A stretch of DNA of 32,901 nucleotides from Planctomycetia bacterium (GTDB taxonomy: Bacteria; Planctomycetota; Planctomycetia; Gemmatales; HRBIN36). Location: contig JAEUIE010000048.1 of NCBI GenBank assembly GCA_016795155.1, positions 1 through 32,901 on the forward strand, written 5' to 3'. Below the pieces are notes generated by a model. That model was given only the letters and a program-made list of their open reading frames with translations, was not told where the DNA came from and did no database searches. Below are positions 13,313 through 22,287 of the stretch, one piece after another; positions within the stretch are counted from its first letter, which is position 1, and every line of letters starts with the position of its first letter. A program made the translations under genes and the position numbers.

Positions 13313-14707
13313 CTATTCAGGCATGGTTTCCTTCGCCTGTTTCCAAACTGGTCCATACACTTCCTTATCAAATGGCGGGCAGCCGGTAACAAACTGTCCC
13401 TCGGCATTATGTTTGGATCGCATGAGGGCAGTGCAATAACTGAAGGTACGGCAGACACGCTTGCGATCGAGTTTGCCATGATCCATCAGTTGTTTGGCGA
13501 AATCAGGTTGCGACAGTGAAGCCCGGCCAACTCCAACTAGACTGATTTTGCCCTGCTGAATACTGGCTGCACCGGCGTTGAAGAGAAACTCCTGCAACCA
13601 ACTGTATCCACTGCCAACACAAGGTAATTGCGGGTAACTGAGTTGCACTTGCCCCGCCAGATGTAGGTGCCGATGAACACCCTCCAGCGGATGTTCCGGC
13701 GTTGCGTAGCCATCGGGTGGCGGATATTCGAACGGCCTTAAATAATGTGGTGATGCATAGGGGTTGCCCATCGTCAGATTGAACAGGCTGACACCCAACG
13801 AATGCATCTCGCCAATCCATTGCACAGGCTCATTGAGATCGGGCATGTCAGGTTGAGATGGGTTTACTCCCCAATAATTACTCAACGGCAATGTACAGCA
13901 AACAGCCTGCCCTTTGTTATCTGACATTCGCTTAAAAGGAATACCATCAAACAGATTTATACGACTGGCAAGGATTAACGAGGGAAGTTCCTGGCGACAA
14001 CGGCTCAGTATATTTCGTGCAAGCCTGGTTCGATTTTCAAAACAACCACCATATGGACCAGGCCTTGTTCGGGCTGAAAGCAACTCGTTCAGCAAATAAC
14101 GATGACATTGCTTGAGGTCGACAAACTGAAACCCGGCACGATATGCAACATGTGCTGCTGTGACATAGTCATCTTCAAGCCTCTTCAGATCTTCATCACT
14201 GAGATATCGAGCCGGTGATTTCAGTCTGGCATCCAACAGTTCATCATGACAAGCAATCAATGGCTGTTGATAGGAATAGCGACCGGAATGAGTCAGTTGC
14301 AAACCAATCAGCAGATCATCATCTTTACCAAAGGCTTCGAGGTGAGCATTTCTGGTTAGCTCTGCCAGCCGGGCCAGGCTGGTCAAATGACTGACATCAG
14401 CAATCAATTGCCTTGAATTGGCTCGTGCCTCAGGCACTACTGCAGCAGCTTCACCCCAAATGAGCTTGGCGCCACCAGAACCAAAGCGTCGGTAACGGCG
14501 TTCGGTCAAGTCACCCGGATGTCCATCCGTGGTTCCATCACAACCTTCCATGGGATGGATACACAAACGGTTGCCCAATACCTTGTTGCCGATGGTCACC
14601 GAGGTAAAGAGAGGCGACAAATCATCTTGAAAAACCAGGTCGACTTTAAGGCGGGCACATTCCTGACGCAGTTCATCAAGAGTTTTGAATCTGAAATAAT
14701 GCGCCAT
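13313..14707 (-). CDS. Old-yellow-enzyme-family NADH:flavin oxidoreductase
   Basis: The 464-residue protein is a TIM-barrel flavoprotein of the OYE family. Visible signatures are LFTSVTIGNKVLGNRLCIHP followed by MEGCDG (barrel entry and FMN site), LTERRYRRFGSGGAKLIWGE, a substrate-binding LQLTHSGRYSYQ, and DLKQCHRYLLNELLSARTRP with GPYGGCFENRTR, equivalent to the 'H.Y.L..FLsp..N.R.D.YGGs.eNR' motif. C-terminal residues after about 380 are FMN-phosphate-binding-like (VGVGRASLSQPDFAKQ). Such enzymes reduce activated C=C bonds using NAD(P)H. The substrate cannot be read from the sequence. It follows the beta-propeller gene by 18 bases on the same strand, so the two probably form an operon. Confidence 0.85.
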   Translation of the reverse strand: MAHYFRFKTLDELRQECARLKVDLVFQDDLSPLFTSVTIGNKVLGNRLCIHPMEGCDGTTDGHPGDLTERRYRRFGSGGAKLIWGEAAAVVPEARANSRQLIADVSHLTSLARLAELTRNAHLEAFGKDDDLLIGLQLTHSGRYSYQQPLIACHDELLDARLKSPARYLSDEDLKRLEDDYVTAAHVAYRAGFQFVDLKQCHRYLLNELLSARTRPGPYGGCFENRTRLARNILSRCRQELPSLILASRINLFDGIPFKRMSDNKGQAVCCTLPLSNYWGVNPSQPDMPDLNEPVQWIGEMHSLGVSLFNLTMGNPYASPHYLRPFEYPPPDGYATPEHPLEGVHRHLHLAGQVQLSYPQLPCVGSGYSWLQEFLFNAGAASIQQGKISLVGVGRASLSQPDFAKQLMDHGKLDRKRVCRTFSYCTALMRSKHNAEGQFVTGCPPFDKEVYGPVWKQAKETMPE

Positions 14708-14725
14708 AACTTGCCTGCTGGTAAA

Positions 14726-15952
14726 TCACTGAATGCAGTAGAGTTTTTCATCCGTTCGCAGATAAAGCTTACCCAAATAAGGCGTAGGTGTAGCCAGTGT
14801 TCTACCAGGCAACGTATTCTTGCTTAACTCTTTGAAGGCTGGCCCAGCTTCCACCACGAAACAAGTGCCTTTCTCATTGAGGCTGTAAATCTTGCCGTCT
14901 GCATGTAGCAGTGATGCCGAGTGGCCACCACTCAGTCTTCCCTGCCAACGCTGCTCACCCGTTTTAGCATCGAGGCAACTCATGACACTGAAATCAGAAA
15001 CCATGTAAAGTGCATCACCCACAATGACTGGTGAAGGCGTGGCAGGTACGCTCCGAGGTACCGTCCAGGCGACATGCGTTGGGGTTACATCGCCATTGCC
15101 TCCCGGCTTAATAGCCATCAGCTTGGGAGATTCATAACCGGTGCAGATGTAAACTAATCCTTGATGATACAGAGGACGAGGTATCTGCGAAAACCCCCTG
15201 TATCGAACCCTCCACAGTTCCTTGCCGGTGTAGGGATCAAGTGACATGACTACTTCACTACCCTGGCAGATTACCTGATGTACACCTTCATGTGTGATAG
15301 CCAGCGGCGTACCAAACGAGAACGGCTTGTTGGTTTCAACTTTGCGATCCGTCTTCCAGCGTGTTTTTCCTGTGTTGATATCCAGGCCAATGACAGCCTG
15401 GATATCGGCACCATCGCAACAGAAAATCAGAGTATCCTGCGAGAGGCAGGGCGACCCGCCGTTGCCATGAACAGGCTTGTACTGGTACTCCTGATTACTC
15501 CACAGGATTTTTCCATCAAGATCAATGCACGCCGTACCCTGATGTCCAAAGTGGGCATAGATGCGGCCATCTTTTAAAATTGGTGTCGGACTGGCATGGC
15601 TGTTTTTATTGTGAATTTTCGGCGCACTGGCTGGTTCTTGAAAAACTTCGATATTCCAAATTTCCTTACAATGCTCCGTATCCAGGCAGAGTAATCGTAA
15701 CGAAAAGCCCTTCTTATCTGGCTTGGGCACTGCCGTGGTGAGATAGATACGACCAGCCACGACGATTGGCGACGACCACCCTTCTCCAGGAATATTGACG
15801 GACCAGGCGATATGCTCCTTTTCATTCCAGGAAATGGGTAGTTTACCTTGATAGTGCCCCTGACCGGTAGGTCCACGAAACTCAGGCCAGTCTTCCGCAG
15901 CAATCGGTGCTGACAGCAGAAATGGAATCAATAACCAAAGCCTACGCCACAT
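14726..15952 (-). CDS. Secreted PQQ-type beta-propeller protein
   Basis: The signal peptide MWRRLWLLIPFLLSAPIAAE is followed by DWPEFRGPTGQG, the opening typical of the large planctomycete family of PQQ-like repeat proteins. Repeats of the form YLTTAV, RLLCLDTE, GKILWSN, DINTGKTRWKTDRKVE, DPYTGKELWRVRYRG and DAKTGEQRWQGRL (Ala/Asp-x-x-Thr-Gly-x-x-x-Trp) are the WxxxxxG-type blades of an eight-bladed propeller. The catalytic residues of true quinoprotein dehydrogenases are not obvious, so this is probably a binding or scaffold protein in the periplasm. It is the first gene of a likely operon with the oxidoreductase at 13313-14707. Confidence 0.85.
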   Translation of the reverse strand: MWRRLWLLIPFLLSAPIAAEDWPEFRGPTGQGHYQGKLPISWNEKEHIAWSVNIPGEGWSSPIVVAGRIYLTTAVPKPDKKGFSLRLLCLDTEHCKEIWNIEVFQEPASAPKIHNKNSHASPTPILKDGRIYAHFGHQGTACIDLDGKILWSNQEYQYKPVHGNGGSPCLSQDTLIFCCDGADIQAVIGLDINTGKTRWKTDRKVETNKPFSFGTPLAITHEGVHQVICQGSEVVMSLDPYTGKELWRVRYRGFSQIPRPLYHQGLVYICTGYESPKLMAIKPGGNGDVTPTHVAWTVPRSVPATPSPVIVGDALYMVSDFSVMSCLDAKTGEQRWQGRLSGGHSASLLHADGKIYSLNEKGTCFVVEAGPAFKELSKNTLPGRTLATPTPYLGKLYLRTDEKLYCIQ

Positions 15953-16097
15953 GTTGCTCTGTCTCCCTGGAAGAAAGTAATCTATTTGTTTGAATCATGA
16001 TGACGATGATCTCATAGCGGGTTTGCCCAAGTTGCCTGGTATCTACTTGATGAACACAGGTTGGCAATGGTACACTTTTGGCAACAAGGAAATGCGT

Positions 16098-16502
16098 ATG
16101 CCGAACAATCCCTCTCCCGAAAAGATCGACCAGTACCAGGGCATGCCCAAATGGCTGCATGCCATCGCCATTGATACCAGCAAACTGCAATGGTGGATTC
16201 TCTTATTTCTACTTCTGAGCATTGCAGACCTGGTGATCACTTATTACCTGCTGAATCTCAGTCCTGATTTTTATGAATCCAATCCTATTGCCAATTGGTT
16301 TTTTAAGAATTGGAATATAGCGGGCATGACCTTCTTCAAATTCGGCGTGGTGGCCTTTGTTATTACGATTGCTGAGATCGTCGAACGAAAGCGTCCTGGC
16401 TCAGGTAAGTTTGTACTGTTTCTAGGCTGCGTGGTGACTGCTGCAGTCGTTGTCTATTCCATCCGGCTCTATCAGCAATACGTGCCTCACTTGACTGTGT
16501 AA
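16098..16502 (+). CDS. Small membrane protein, DUF5658-like
   Basis: I place the start at ATG 16098, since AAGGA (16086-16090) lies seven bases before it. An in-frame TTG at 15990 would add 36 residues but has no ribosome binding site and would leave only 37 bases to the divergent gene. The product of about 134 residues has three predicted helices: WWILLFLLLSIADLVITYYL with LL, MTFFKFGVVAFVITIAEIVE, and FVLFLGCVVTAAVVVYSIRL. The first contains 'SIADLVITYYLL' and then 'ESNPIANWFF', the pattern of DUF5658-type proteins (D..T...L..G..E.NP). The function is unknown. It is followed by the glycosylase gene after 28 bases. Confidence 0.75.
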   Translation: MPNNPSPEKIDQYQGMPKWLHAIAIDTSKLQWWILLFLLLSIADLVITYYLLNLSPDFYESNPIANWFFKNWNIAGMTFFKFGVVAFVITIAEIVERKRPGSGKFVLFLGCVVTAAVVVYSIRLYQQYVPHLTV

Positions 16503-16530
16503 TTGTGCGAAAGTTTTCCATCTTGGTTTC

Positions 16531-17454
16531 ATGCCAGAACTACCCGATATCACTGTCTATCTGGAGGCGTTACAGCATCGCATTGAACGCAAGCCTTTAC
16601 TCAAAATTCGTATTAACCATCCGTTTCTTCTGAAAACTGTCGAACCACCAGTTTCTGCATTCGAGGGCCGCAGGGTTAAACAATTTCGCAGAATTGGCAA
16701 ACGAATAGCCATCGGTCTGGAAGAAGATTACTGGATGGTTCTACACCTGATGATTGCAGGACGCCTGCAATGGAAGCCTCCACAGTTTGTCATGTCGCGT
16801 CGATACGGCTTAGCTGCGTTTTACTTCGATGAAGGCACACTGGTCATTACCGAAGCTGGCACCAGACACCGTGCATCGTTACATCTGGTTCAAGGCGAAT
16901 CAGCACTGAAAGTACATGATCCAGGAGGCCTGGAAGTCTTTGATATTTCCGAACAGCAGTTTCAAGCTCATTTGCGGAACCGGTGCGGAAATCGCCCGAT
17001 CAAGAAAGTACTGACCGATCCAACGCTCTTCAGCGGCATAGGTAACGCCTACTCAGATGAGATTTTGTTTCATGCCAAAATGTCGCCGTTTGCCATTGGC
17101 AGCAAATTGAACGACAGCCAGATTGATCAACTGCTTATGACCTGCAGAAAGGTACTTCATGACTGGACCAACAAATTAAGGAAAGAGAATGGCTTCAAGT
17201 TTCCAGGCAAAGTAACAGCTTTCCACCCTGACATGGCGGTGCATGGTAAATTTGGTTCGCTTTGCACAGTATGCCAGGCGCCAATTCAACGTATCCGGTA
17301 TGCAGAAATGAAAGAGACTAATTACTGCCCAGGGTGCCAGACGGAAGGAAGAATACTTGCAGACCGCGTCATGTCGCGCTTACTCAAAGATGACAGGCCT
17401 AAGCATTTGAACGACTTGCTTGAGTATCAAGACAAGCTTTTTGAGGATGAATAA
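16531..17454 (+). CDS. Fpg/Nei-family DNA glycosylase
   Basis: The 307-residue product starts MPELPDITVY. The catalytic N-terminal Pro and the Glu after it are kept, though canonical MutM has MPELPE, so the sixth residue is Asp. GKRIAIGLEEDYWMVLHLMI with AGRL supplies the conserved Lys and the HLxMxG-like strand. LTDPTLFSGIGNAYSDEILF is the helix-two-turn-helix with the GIGNxYxDE signature, and CTVCQAPIQRIRYAEMKETN through CPGC is the zinc finger. These enzymes excise oxidised bases and cleave the strand. A C-terminal tail of about 30 residues beyond the finger (RVMSRLLKDDRPKHLNDLLE) is unusual. The D variant and the tail suggest a planctomycete subfamily and not classic MutM. Confidence 0.88.
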   Translation: MPELPDITVYLEALQHRIERKPLLKIRINHPFLLKTVEPPVSAFEGRRVKQFRRIGKRIAIGLEEDYWMVLHLMIAGRLQWKPPQFVMSRRYGLAAFYFDEGTLVITEAGTRHRASLHLVQGESALKVHDPGGLEVFDISEQQFQAHLRNRCGNRPIKKVLTDPTLFSGIGNAYSDEILFHAKMSPFAIGSKLNDSQIDQLLMTCRKVLHDWTNKLRKENGFKFPGKVTAFHPDMAVHGKFGSLCTVCQAPIQRIRYAEMKETNYCPGCQTEGRILADRVMSRLLKDDRPKHLNDLLEYQDKLFEDE

Positions 17455-17617
17455 TTAACGATTTTGTTTTTGGTGAAAATTATTCCATTACTAGCGGCCT
17501 TTCTTTTTTCATTCCGTGCTTGGCAACTAGAGTCGATTCGAATCTGCATTCAATCGCGGTTAGTCTTTTTTCATTAACAGAGCCCATGGTTACCTGGGTT
17601 ACTTTGGGGATTATTCC

Positions 17618-20479
17618 ATGCTACGCAAGTCCAAACGCTTTCCGAATCATCGCAAGCTCTCTTTTGAATATCTCGAGCAGCGTGCCAATCCATCCTGCAC
17701 ATCGCTGTTTGATCCGGTTGTACAGCTGCTCACGATTCAAGGCACATCGTTTGATGATGCAGCAGTCATCAGCCAGGATCAGGCAGGCAATATTCTCCTG
17801 GATGGTGTTACCACCGGGGCCACCGTCAGCAATACCAGTTTGATCAGCATCATCACTGGAGATGGAACGGATGCCGTCACCATCGACCAGACCGGCGGAC
17901 TGTTTTCCAGCCCGGTGACTGGCAAACCCATTAAAATTATTCTGGATGCAGGCAGTTCTGATCATGATATGTTCGCACTGCAAGGTTCAAAACAGGATGA
18001 CACCATTGACCTGGGCGTAATCGCAGGCGTGCCACAGATTAATGTCAATGGTGATGATACTGTCGATATTATCGCGGGTAATTTTGAAGAGTTTCGCATT
18101 TTCGGCAATGCAGGCAATGACACTCTGAATGCATCTGGCTCGCCGGTAGTGGGTGATGCCTTTGCTTACGGTATCGCTCTCAGTGGCGGTGCTGGCAACG
18201 ATACCACCAAGGGTGGAGCCAATGTCACGGCCCACGAAGGTGGCCTGGGCAATGACACCCTGATTGGCGGCAGCTCACTAGACAAATATTTCTTTGGTGG
18301 CAGCAACCTGGGAAGTGACTCGATCAATGATACTGCCGACCAGAACGGCACCCTGATTTTTAACGATCTGGCATTTGTCGACTTTGTCGGTCCGGTCAAA
18401 GTGAATCTGGGCACCAGTCAGCCACAGGTAGTCAATCCAGGCAATCTGACTCTGACCATTCTCAATCAGGGCATTGGTGTTGTCATCGGCACTCCGTTCG
18501 CTGACACCATCCTTGGCAATAACAATAACAATTATCTCCTGGGCATGGGTGGAGATGACACTCTCTCCGGCTTGGGAGAGAACGATCTCATTTATGGTGG
18601 CGAAGGCAACGACAACATTGATGCCGGAGCAGGCGACGACACCGTATTTGGCGAAGCGGGTAATGACAAAGTTCAGGGCGGTGAAGGCAACGACACCATC
18701 GAAGGTGGTGATGGCAACGATTCGCTTGATGGCGACCCCGTCCTGCCTGGTCGAGTGCACGGCAACGACACGATCAAGGGAAATGCCGGGGATGACACCA
18801 TCTACGGACGTGGTGGCAATGATGCTCTCTATGGCCACACAGGCAATGACAAACTCTATGGAAACGATGGCGATGACACCCTCCATGGAGGCGATCACGA
18901 CGATCTGCTCGAAGGCGGCAACGGCAACGACCTTCTCAACGGCGACGACCTAAGCATCATCTTCGGTGGCGGTAGCCGACTGAGCGCACCTGGGAACGAT
19001 ACGCTGTATGGCGGAGCAGGCGATGATGTAATGTATGGTGGAGGAGAAAATGATTTCCTCTACGGCCAGGCAGGAAAAGATAAAGGCTTCGGCGAAACAG
19101 GTGACGATAAGCTCTATGGTGGAGCAAATGACGATGAACTTCACGGCGGCTTCGGCAATGATGAGCTGCATGGCGAAACAGGCAACGATACTTTGGATGG
19201 CGACTCAGGGGATGACATCCTTTACGGCTACGATGGAGCAGACTCGCTGAACGGCGGTACTGGCAACGACGAACTCCGTGGCGGCAATCAGAATGATGTG
19301 CTGGTTGGTGAAGAGAACAATGACAAGCTCTTCGGCGACTCAGGCAACGATATTCTCGATGGCGGCAGTGGGAACGACTATCTCTCTGGAGGAGAGGGCA
19401 ACGATTACCTTTTCATGGGTGAAGGCAACGACACCGGCCTGGGTGGCAAAGGTAATGATACCGCTACCGGTGGATTGGGCGATGACACCCTTTACGGCGA
19501 TTTCGGCGACGACAAACTGTCAGGCAACGAGGGTAACGACAAGATTTATGGCGATGATGGTGACGATTCCCTGGCAGGCGGATCGGGAGATGATCTTGTC
19601 GTCGGCGGGAACGGCATCGACTATCTGTATGGCGATGAAGGCCACGATGAACTGCGTGGCGACGCTGGTAATGACAAATTCTGGGGTGGCTCAGGCAACG
19701 ATCTGATGACCGGCGGTCTGGGCAATGATGAGCTTCATGGAGAAGACGGGCTTGATGACATCAGTGGCGATGATGGGAACGATTTAGTTTACGGCGGCGG
19801 CGGCCAGGATACCATTCATGGTAATGCTGGCGATGACAATTTGAATGGTGGTGATGGCAATGACACCATCTATGGCGATGGTGGCAAAGACAAGTTATTT
19901 GGCGACGCTGACAATGATGATCTGAATGGTGGCGCAGGAGACGACAAGCTCTACGGCTACTCCGGCAATGATGATCTCAGCGGCGGTGATGGCAATGACA
20001 TTCTCTATGCCCATGAAGGGAACGACTCGTTGTACGGCGGCAGCGGCCAAGACGAAATGCATGGTGGTGAAGGCAATGACCATCTAGCTGGCGAAAGTGG
20101 CAACGATGAAATGTTCGGTGACGATGGCGAAGACGACATATATGGCGGCATCGGCAACGATATCATCCGTGGTGGAAAGGCTGACGACAAGATTTGGGGT
20201 GGCGACGGTAAGGACAAGATCTATGGCGAAGGCGGAGATGACAAGATTCGAGGCGAAGACGGCAACGATAACCTCGATGGCGGCTACGGCTTCGACATCC
20301 TCTTCGGCGGCAATGGCGACGACCGACTCTATGGCGGTGGCGAACTCGATGGCATCCCCGATTACATGTACGGCGAATGGGGCGCAGACTTTTTCCGATT
20401 CGCTAACCCGGAAGAAATGTTCTTCTCCGATTTCACCCCGTTCCCCTTCAGCCTGGATAGTTTCATCTATCTTCCTTGA
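17618..20479 (+). CDS. Large RTX-like calcium-binding repeat protein
   Basis: The 953-residue protein begins MLRKSKRFPNHRKLSFEYLE followed by QRANPS. The basic stretch plus LEQR motif is typical of planctomycete secreted or surface proteins. Residues to about 290 form a non-repetitive region. From about 290 to 930 dozens of GGxGNDxLxG nonapeptides run almost without interruption (GGEGNDTIEGGDGNDSLDGD and variants), the glycine/aspartate-rich beta-roll that binds Ca2+ in hemolysin-type proteins. The last 25 residues are hydrophobic/aromatic (FSDFTPFPFSLDSFIYLP). No enzymatic domain is visible, so the role is probably structural or adhesive. The periodic sequence opens false frames on both strands. 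Confidence 0.9.
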   Translation: MLRKSKRFPNHRKLSFEYLEQRANPSCTSLFDPVVQLLTIQGTSFDDAAVISQDQAGNILLDGVTTGATVSNTSLISIITGDGTDAVTIDQTGGLFSSPVTGKPIKIILDAGSSDHDMFALQGSKQDDTIDLGVIAGVPQINVNGDDTVDIIAGNFEEFRIFGNAGNDTLNASGSPVVGDAFAYGIALSGGAGNDTTKGGANVTAHEGGLGNDTLIGGSSLDKYFFGGSNLGSDSINDTADQNGTLIFNDLAFVDFVGPVKVNLGTSQPQVVNPGNLTLTILNQGIGVVIGTPFADTILGNNNNNYLLGMGGDDTLSGLGENDLIYGGEGNDNIDAGAGDDTVFGEAGNDKVQGGEGNDTIEGGDGNDSLDGDPVLPGRVHGNDTIKGNAGDDTIYGRGGNDALYGHTGNDKLYGNDGDDTLHGGDHDDLLEGGNGNDLLNGDDLSIIFGGGSRLSAPGNDTLYGGAGDDVMYGGGENDFLYGQAGKDKGFGETGDDKLYGGANDDELHGGFGNDELHGETGNDTLDGDSGDDILYGYDGADSLNGGTGNDELRGGNQNDVLVGEENNDKLFGDSGNDILDGGSGNDYLSGGEGNDYLFMGEGNDTGLGGKGNDTATGGLGDDTLYGDFGDDKLSGNEGNDKIYGDDGDDSLAGGSGDDLVVGGNGIDYLYGDEGHDELRGDAGNDKFWGGSGNDLMTGGLGNDELHGEDGLDDISGDDGNDLVYGGGGQDTIHGNAGDDNLNGGDGNDTIYGDGGKDKLFGDADNDDLNGGAGDDKLYGYSGNDDLSGGDGNDILYAHEGNDSLYGGSGQDEMHGGEGNDHLAGESGNDEMFGDDGEDDIYGGIGNDIIRGGKADDKIWGGDGKDKIYGEGGDDKIRGEDGNDNLDGGYGFDILFGGNGDDRLYGGGELDGIPDYMYGEWGADFFRFANPEEMFFSDFTPFPFSLDSFIYLP

Positions 20480-20504
20480 TAACTCAAACTGAGCTTCGTT
20501 TTCT

Positions 20505-20529
20505 CCCCTCTCCCTTGGAGGGAGAGGGG
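20505..20529 (+). terminator. Perfect 10-bp GC hairpin after RTX-like gene
   Basis: CCCCTCTCCC and GGGAGAGGGG pair around TTGGA, 25 bases after the RTX-like stop. The following TTGGGGGTGAGGGGGTT lacks a T tract, so it may be a dispersed GC-rich repeat that also serves as a transcription terminator. Confidence 0.6.
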
Positions 20530-20624
20530 TTGGGGGTGAGGGGGTTATTTGTGCTAGACGCTGTTACAAAGTCCTGAATCACATTCAGGACTTCTCTTTC
20601 CTGGCACTACGAAAAGGATTGTTT

Positions 20625-21107
20625 ATGTACACAACCCGGTTTCTCACACTTCTGATCTGCCTGAATTGTTGTTTTGGATGCAAGGAGGCGACGCAGCCTG
20701 CAGGTTCCAGAAGCAAAGTGGTTGATCGTGAGGACGATCAACGCTATGCCCGACTGGCTTCCGGTGCACTCGATGATGGCGACAAAGCAGCAGAAGCCAA
20801 GGCCTGGCTTGATGCCAAAAACACCACGAACGTTCTTTGGAAAACCAGCCGTGCCCAGACGCTGCAATTTGTCAATGATTTATACCAGGCGGGAGCAGTC
20901 AAGGTGTATGCTATCTATGCTCCTCGAGATGGCACCATTCCAGTAAACCTGTGTGCAGAACTCTTCCTCGAATTACCGACAGACAAAGAGAAGCGACGCA
21001 ATGTTATTAAAGCCTACAACCGCATTGAATCAGAATTATGGGGCGAGGATGCTTCGTTGGAACGTGATCGGAGTCAAAAATATCTGCATCTGAACATGGA
21101 CCCGTAG
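20625..21107 (+). CDS. Putative lipoprotein, unknown
   Basis: ATG 20625 has AAAAGGA (20612-20618) six bases upstream; the in-frame TTG at 20619 is less likely. The 160-residue product has a signal MYTTRFLTLLICLNCCFGCK, with a Cys at about position 19 that could be lipidated, although the box (CFGC) is weak. The mature part is about 140 residues, with ADDGD- and Lys-rich helices and a central YAIYAPRDGTIPVNLCAELF strand. I recognise no family. It precedes two secreted proteins transcribed in the same direction, perhaps part of one envelope-related cluster. Confidence 0.65.
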   Translation: MYTTRFLTLLICLNCCFGCKEATQPAGSRSKVVDREDDQRYARLASGALDDGDKAAEAKAWLDAKNTTNVLWKTSRAQTLQFVNDLYQAGAVKVYAIYAPRDGTIPVNLCAELFLELPTDKEKRRNVIKAYNRIESELWGEDASLERDRSQKYLHLNMDP

Positions 21108-21139
21108 TATGATGAAGTCATGTTGACGGGAGTCAAAAC

Positions 21140-21664
21140 GTGCTCTTCATACTTCTTTTGCTTGCAGTCACTTTCACCAGGGATGATTTACCAGAAGGCT
21201 GGAATAAAGTCTCACTTCCAACTGCTGGATTTAAGGTTAATATGCCCAATCCTGAACGCAAATTCATGGAAGACAAGGGACCCGATGATAAACCGGTCTT
21301 CATACGCATGCATCGAGGTAAAGAGGGGAAAGTATCATACCTGGTAACTGTCAGTGAGTTTTCACTTTCTTATATCTCTCAACCCGCCAAGACGATTTTT
21401 GATAATGCCAGGGAAGGATCGCTGGCTCGTTCTGGTGGTTCTCTGGTCAGTGAAAAGGATATCAAGCTCGACAAAGTGCCAGGCAGAGAATTTGTGGTTA
21501 AAGCTAAGGAAGCAGGGTTTGTCCGTGCCAGGGTCTACGTATTTAATCAGAGACAGTATTCAGTCATGGTTGCTGGCCCAAAACTGGAAGATCTTGAGAC
21601 CCCAGAAACCAAACAGTTTTTTGATTCCTTTAAGCTGACCCCTATTCGCAAACAGGGAAAATAA
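21140..21664 (+). CDS. Small secreted protein, unknown
   Basis: GTG 21140 has GGGAG (21128-21132) about seven bases upstream. A short signal MLFILLLLAVTFTRD is followed by LPEGWNKVSLPTAGFKVNMP, and further on VPGREFVVKAKEAGFVRARV then YVFNQRQYSVMVAG and a final FFDSFKL. This layout (a substrate-like strand, a basic 'R.fvvka' strand, and a terminal F.SF motif) recurs in many secreted planctomycete proteins of about 150-180 residues, and in the next gene. Its function is unknown. Confidence 0.7.
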   Translation: MLFILLLLAVTFTRDDLPEGWNKVSLPTAGFKVNMPNPERKFMEDKGPDDKPVFIRMHRGKEGKVSYLVTVSEFSLSYISQPAKTIFDNAREGSLARSGGSLVSEKDIKLDKVPGREFVVKAKEAGFVRARVYVFNQRQYSVMVAGPKLEDLETPETKQFFDSFKLTPIRKQGK

Positions 21665-21712
21665 TTTACTTTTGTCACAAATCAAGAGGTGAACGGTATT
21701 GGGTTTTGAGCC

Positions 21713-22246
21713 TTGAAAAGGCTGATATTCAACCCTTACCGGATCATACCCATGTTGGCTCTCTTCAGCTTGCTGTACCCTGCATATCGAGGTTGGAAAA
21801 AACTGAGCACCCCGGAAGGTGTTCGTTTGCTCTTTCCTCATTCCCCAATCAGATCACATTCTGCAAGCAATACTTTCTTGGGACCTATTCAACTCACGAC
21901 TTACTCAGCCAAGTCTGAGAATTCCGCATTCACGACCATTCTCAGCATACGGGACTTTGACAACAGGAATGATCTTTCACCAGAAGATATGATCAACAGT
22001 TGGCGAATGGAGTATGATCAAACCATGCACCAGGCTGGAATCGACTCTGTATTGAAACAGGAGGAGTATCTCCCTGGCAAGAACTCTCGCTGCAACCTGC
22101 TCTACACCAATGAGTCTGAAACCTTATTCACCAGAATCTCATTGCTGACTTGTCGAAATCGAACTGTCATTTTGTTTGCAGTCGGGAAACTGGATGAAAT
22201 TTCAAACGACGCCTGCATGACCTGTTTCCGATCGATTCGTGTCTAA
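21713..22246 (+). CDS. Small secreted or anchored protein, paralogue of 21140 gene
   Basis: The frame opens at TTG 21713 (MKRLIFNPYRIIPMLALFSL); an ATG at 21752 is a possible later start. The N-terminus is a signal or membrane anchor. Although sequence identity is low, the layout repeats the preceding protein: GWKKLSTPEGVRLLFPHSPI near the beginning, a mid-protein LPGKNSRCNLLYTN and LFTRISLLTCRNRTVILFAV, and a terminal CFRSIRV like FFDSFKL. I infer an old duplication. No family or function is recognised. Confidence 0.65.
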   Translation: MKRLIFNPYRIIPMLALFSLLYPAYRGWKKLSTPEGVRLLFPHSPIRSHSASNTFLGPIQLTTYSAKSENSAFTTILSIRDFDNRNDLSPEDMINSWRMEYDQTMHQAGIDSVLKQEEYLPGKNSRCNLLYTNESETLFTRISLLTCRNRTVILFAVGKLDEISNDACMTCFRSIRV

Positions 22247-22287
22247 ATCTTGATTGACATCCTCAAGAAACACGTTTAGCCTGCTGC

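Noticed and set aside
18166-20217. Many long open frames on both strands over the RTX-like gene
   Set aside because: They mirror the 27-base codon periodicity of the GGxGNDxLxG repeats; products are low-complexity and lack ribosome binding sites. The plus-strand 17618 frame explains the sequence fully.
18500-20340. Short periodic repeats suggestive of a CRISPR array
   Set aside because: The repeats are degenerate in-frame 27-base coding units without unique spacers, and no cas genes are present.
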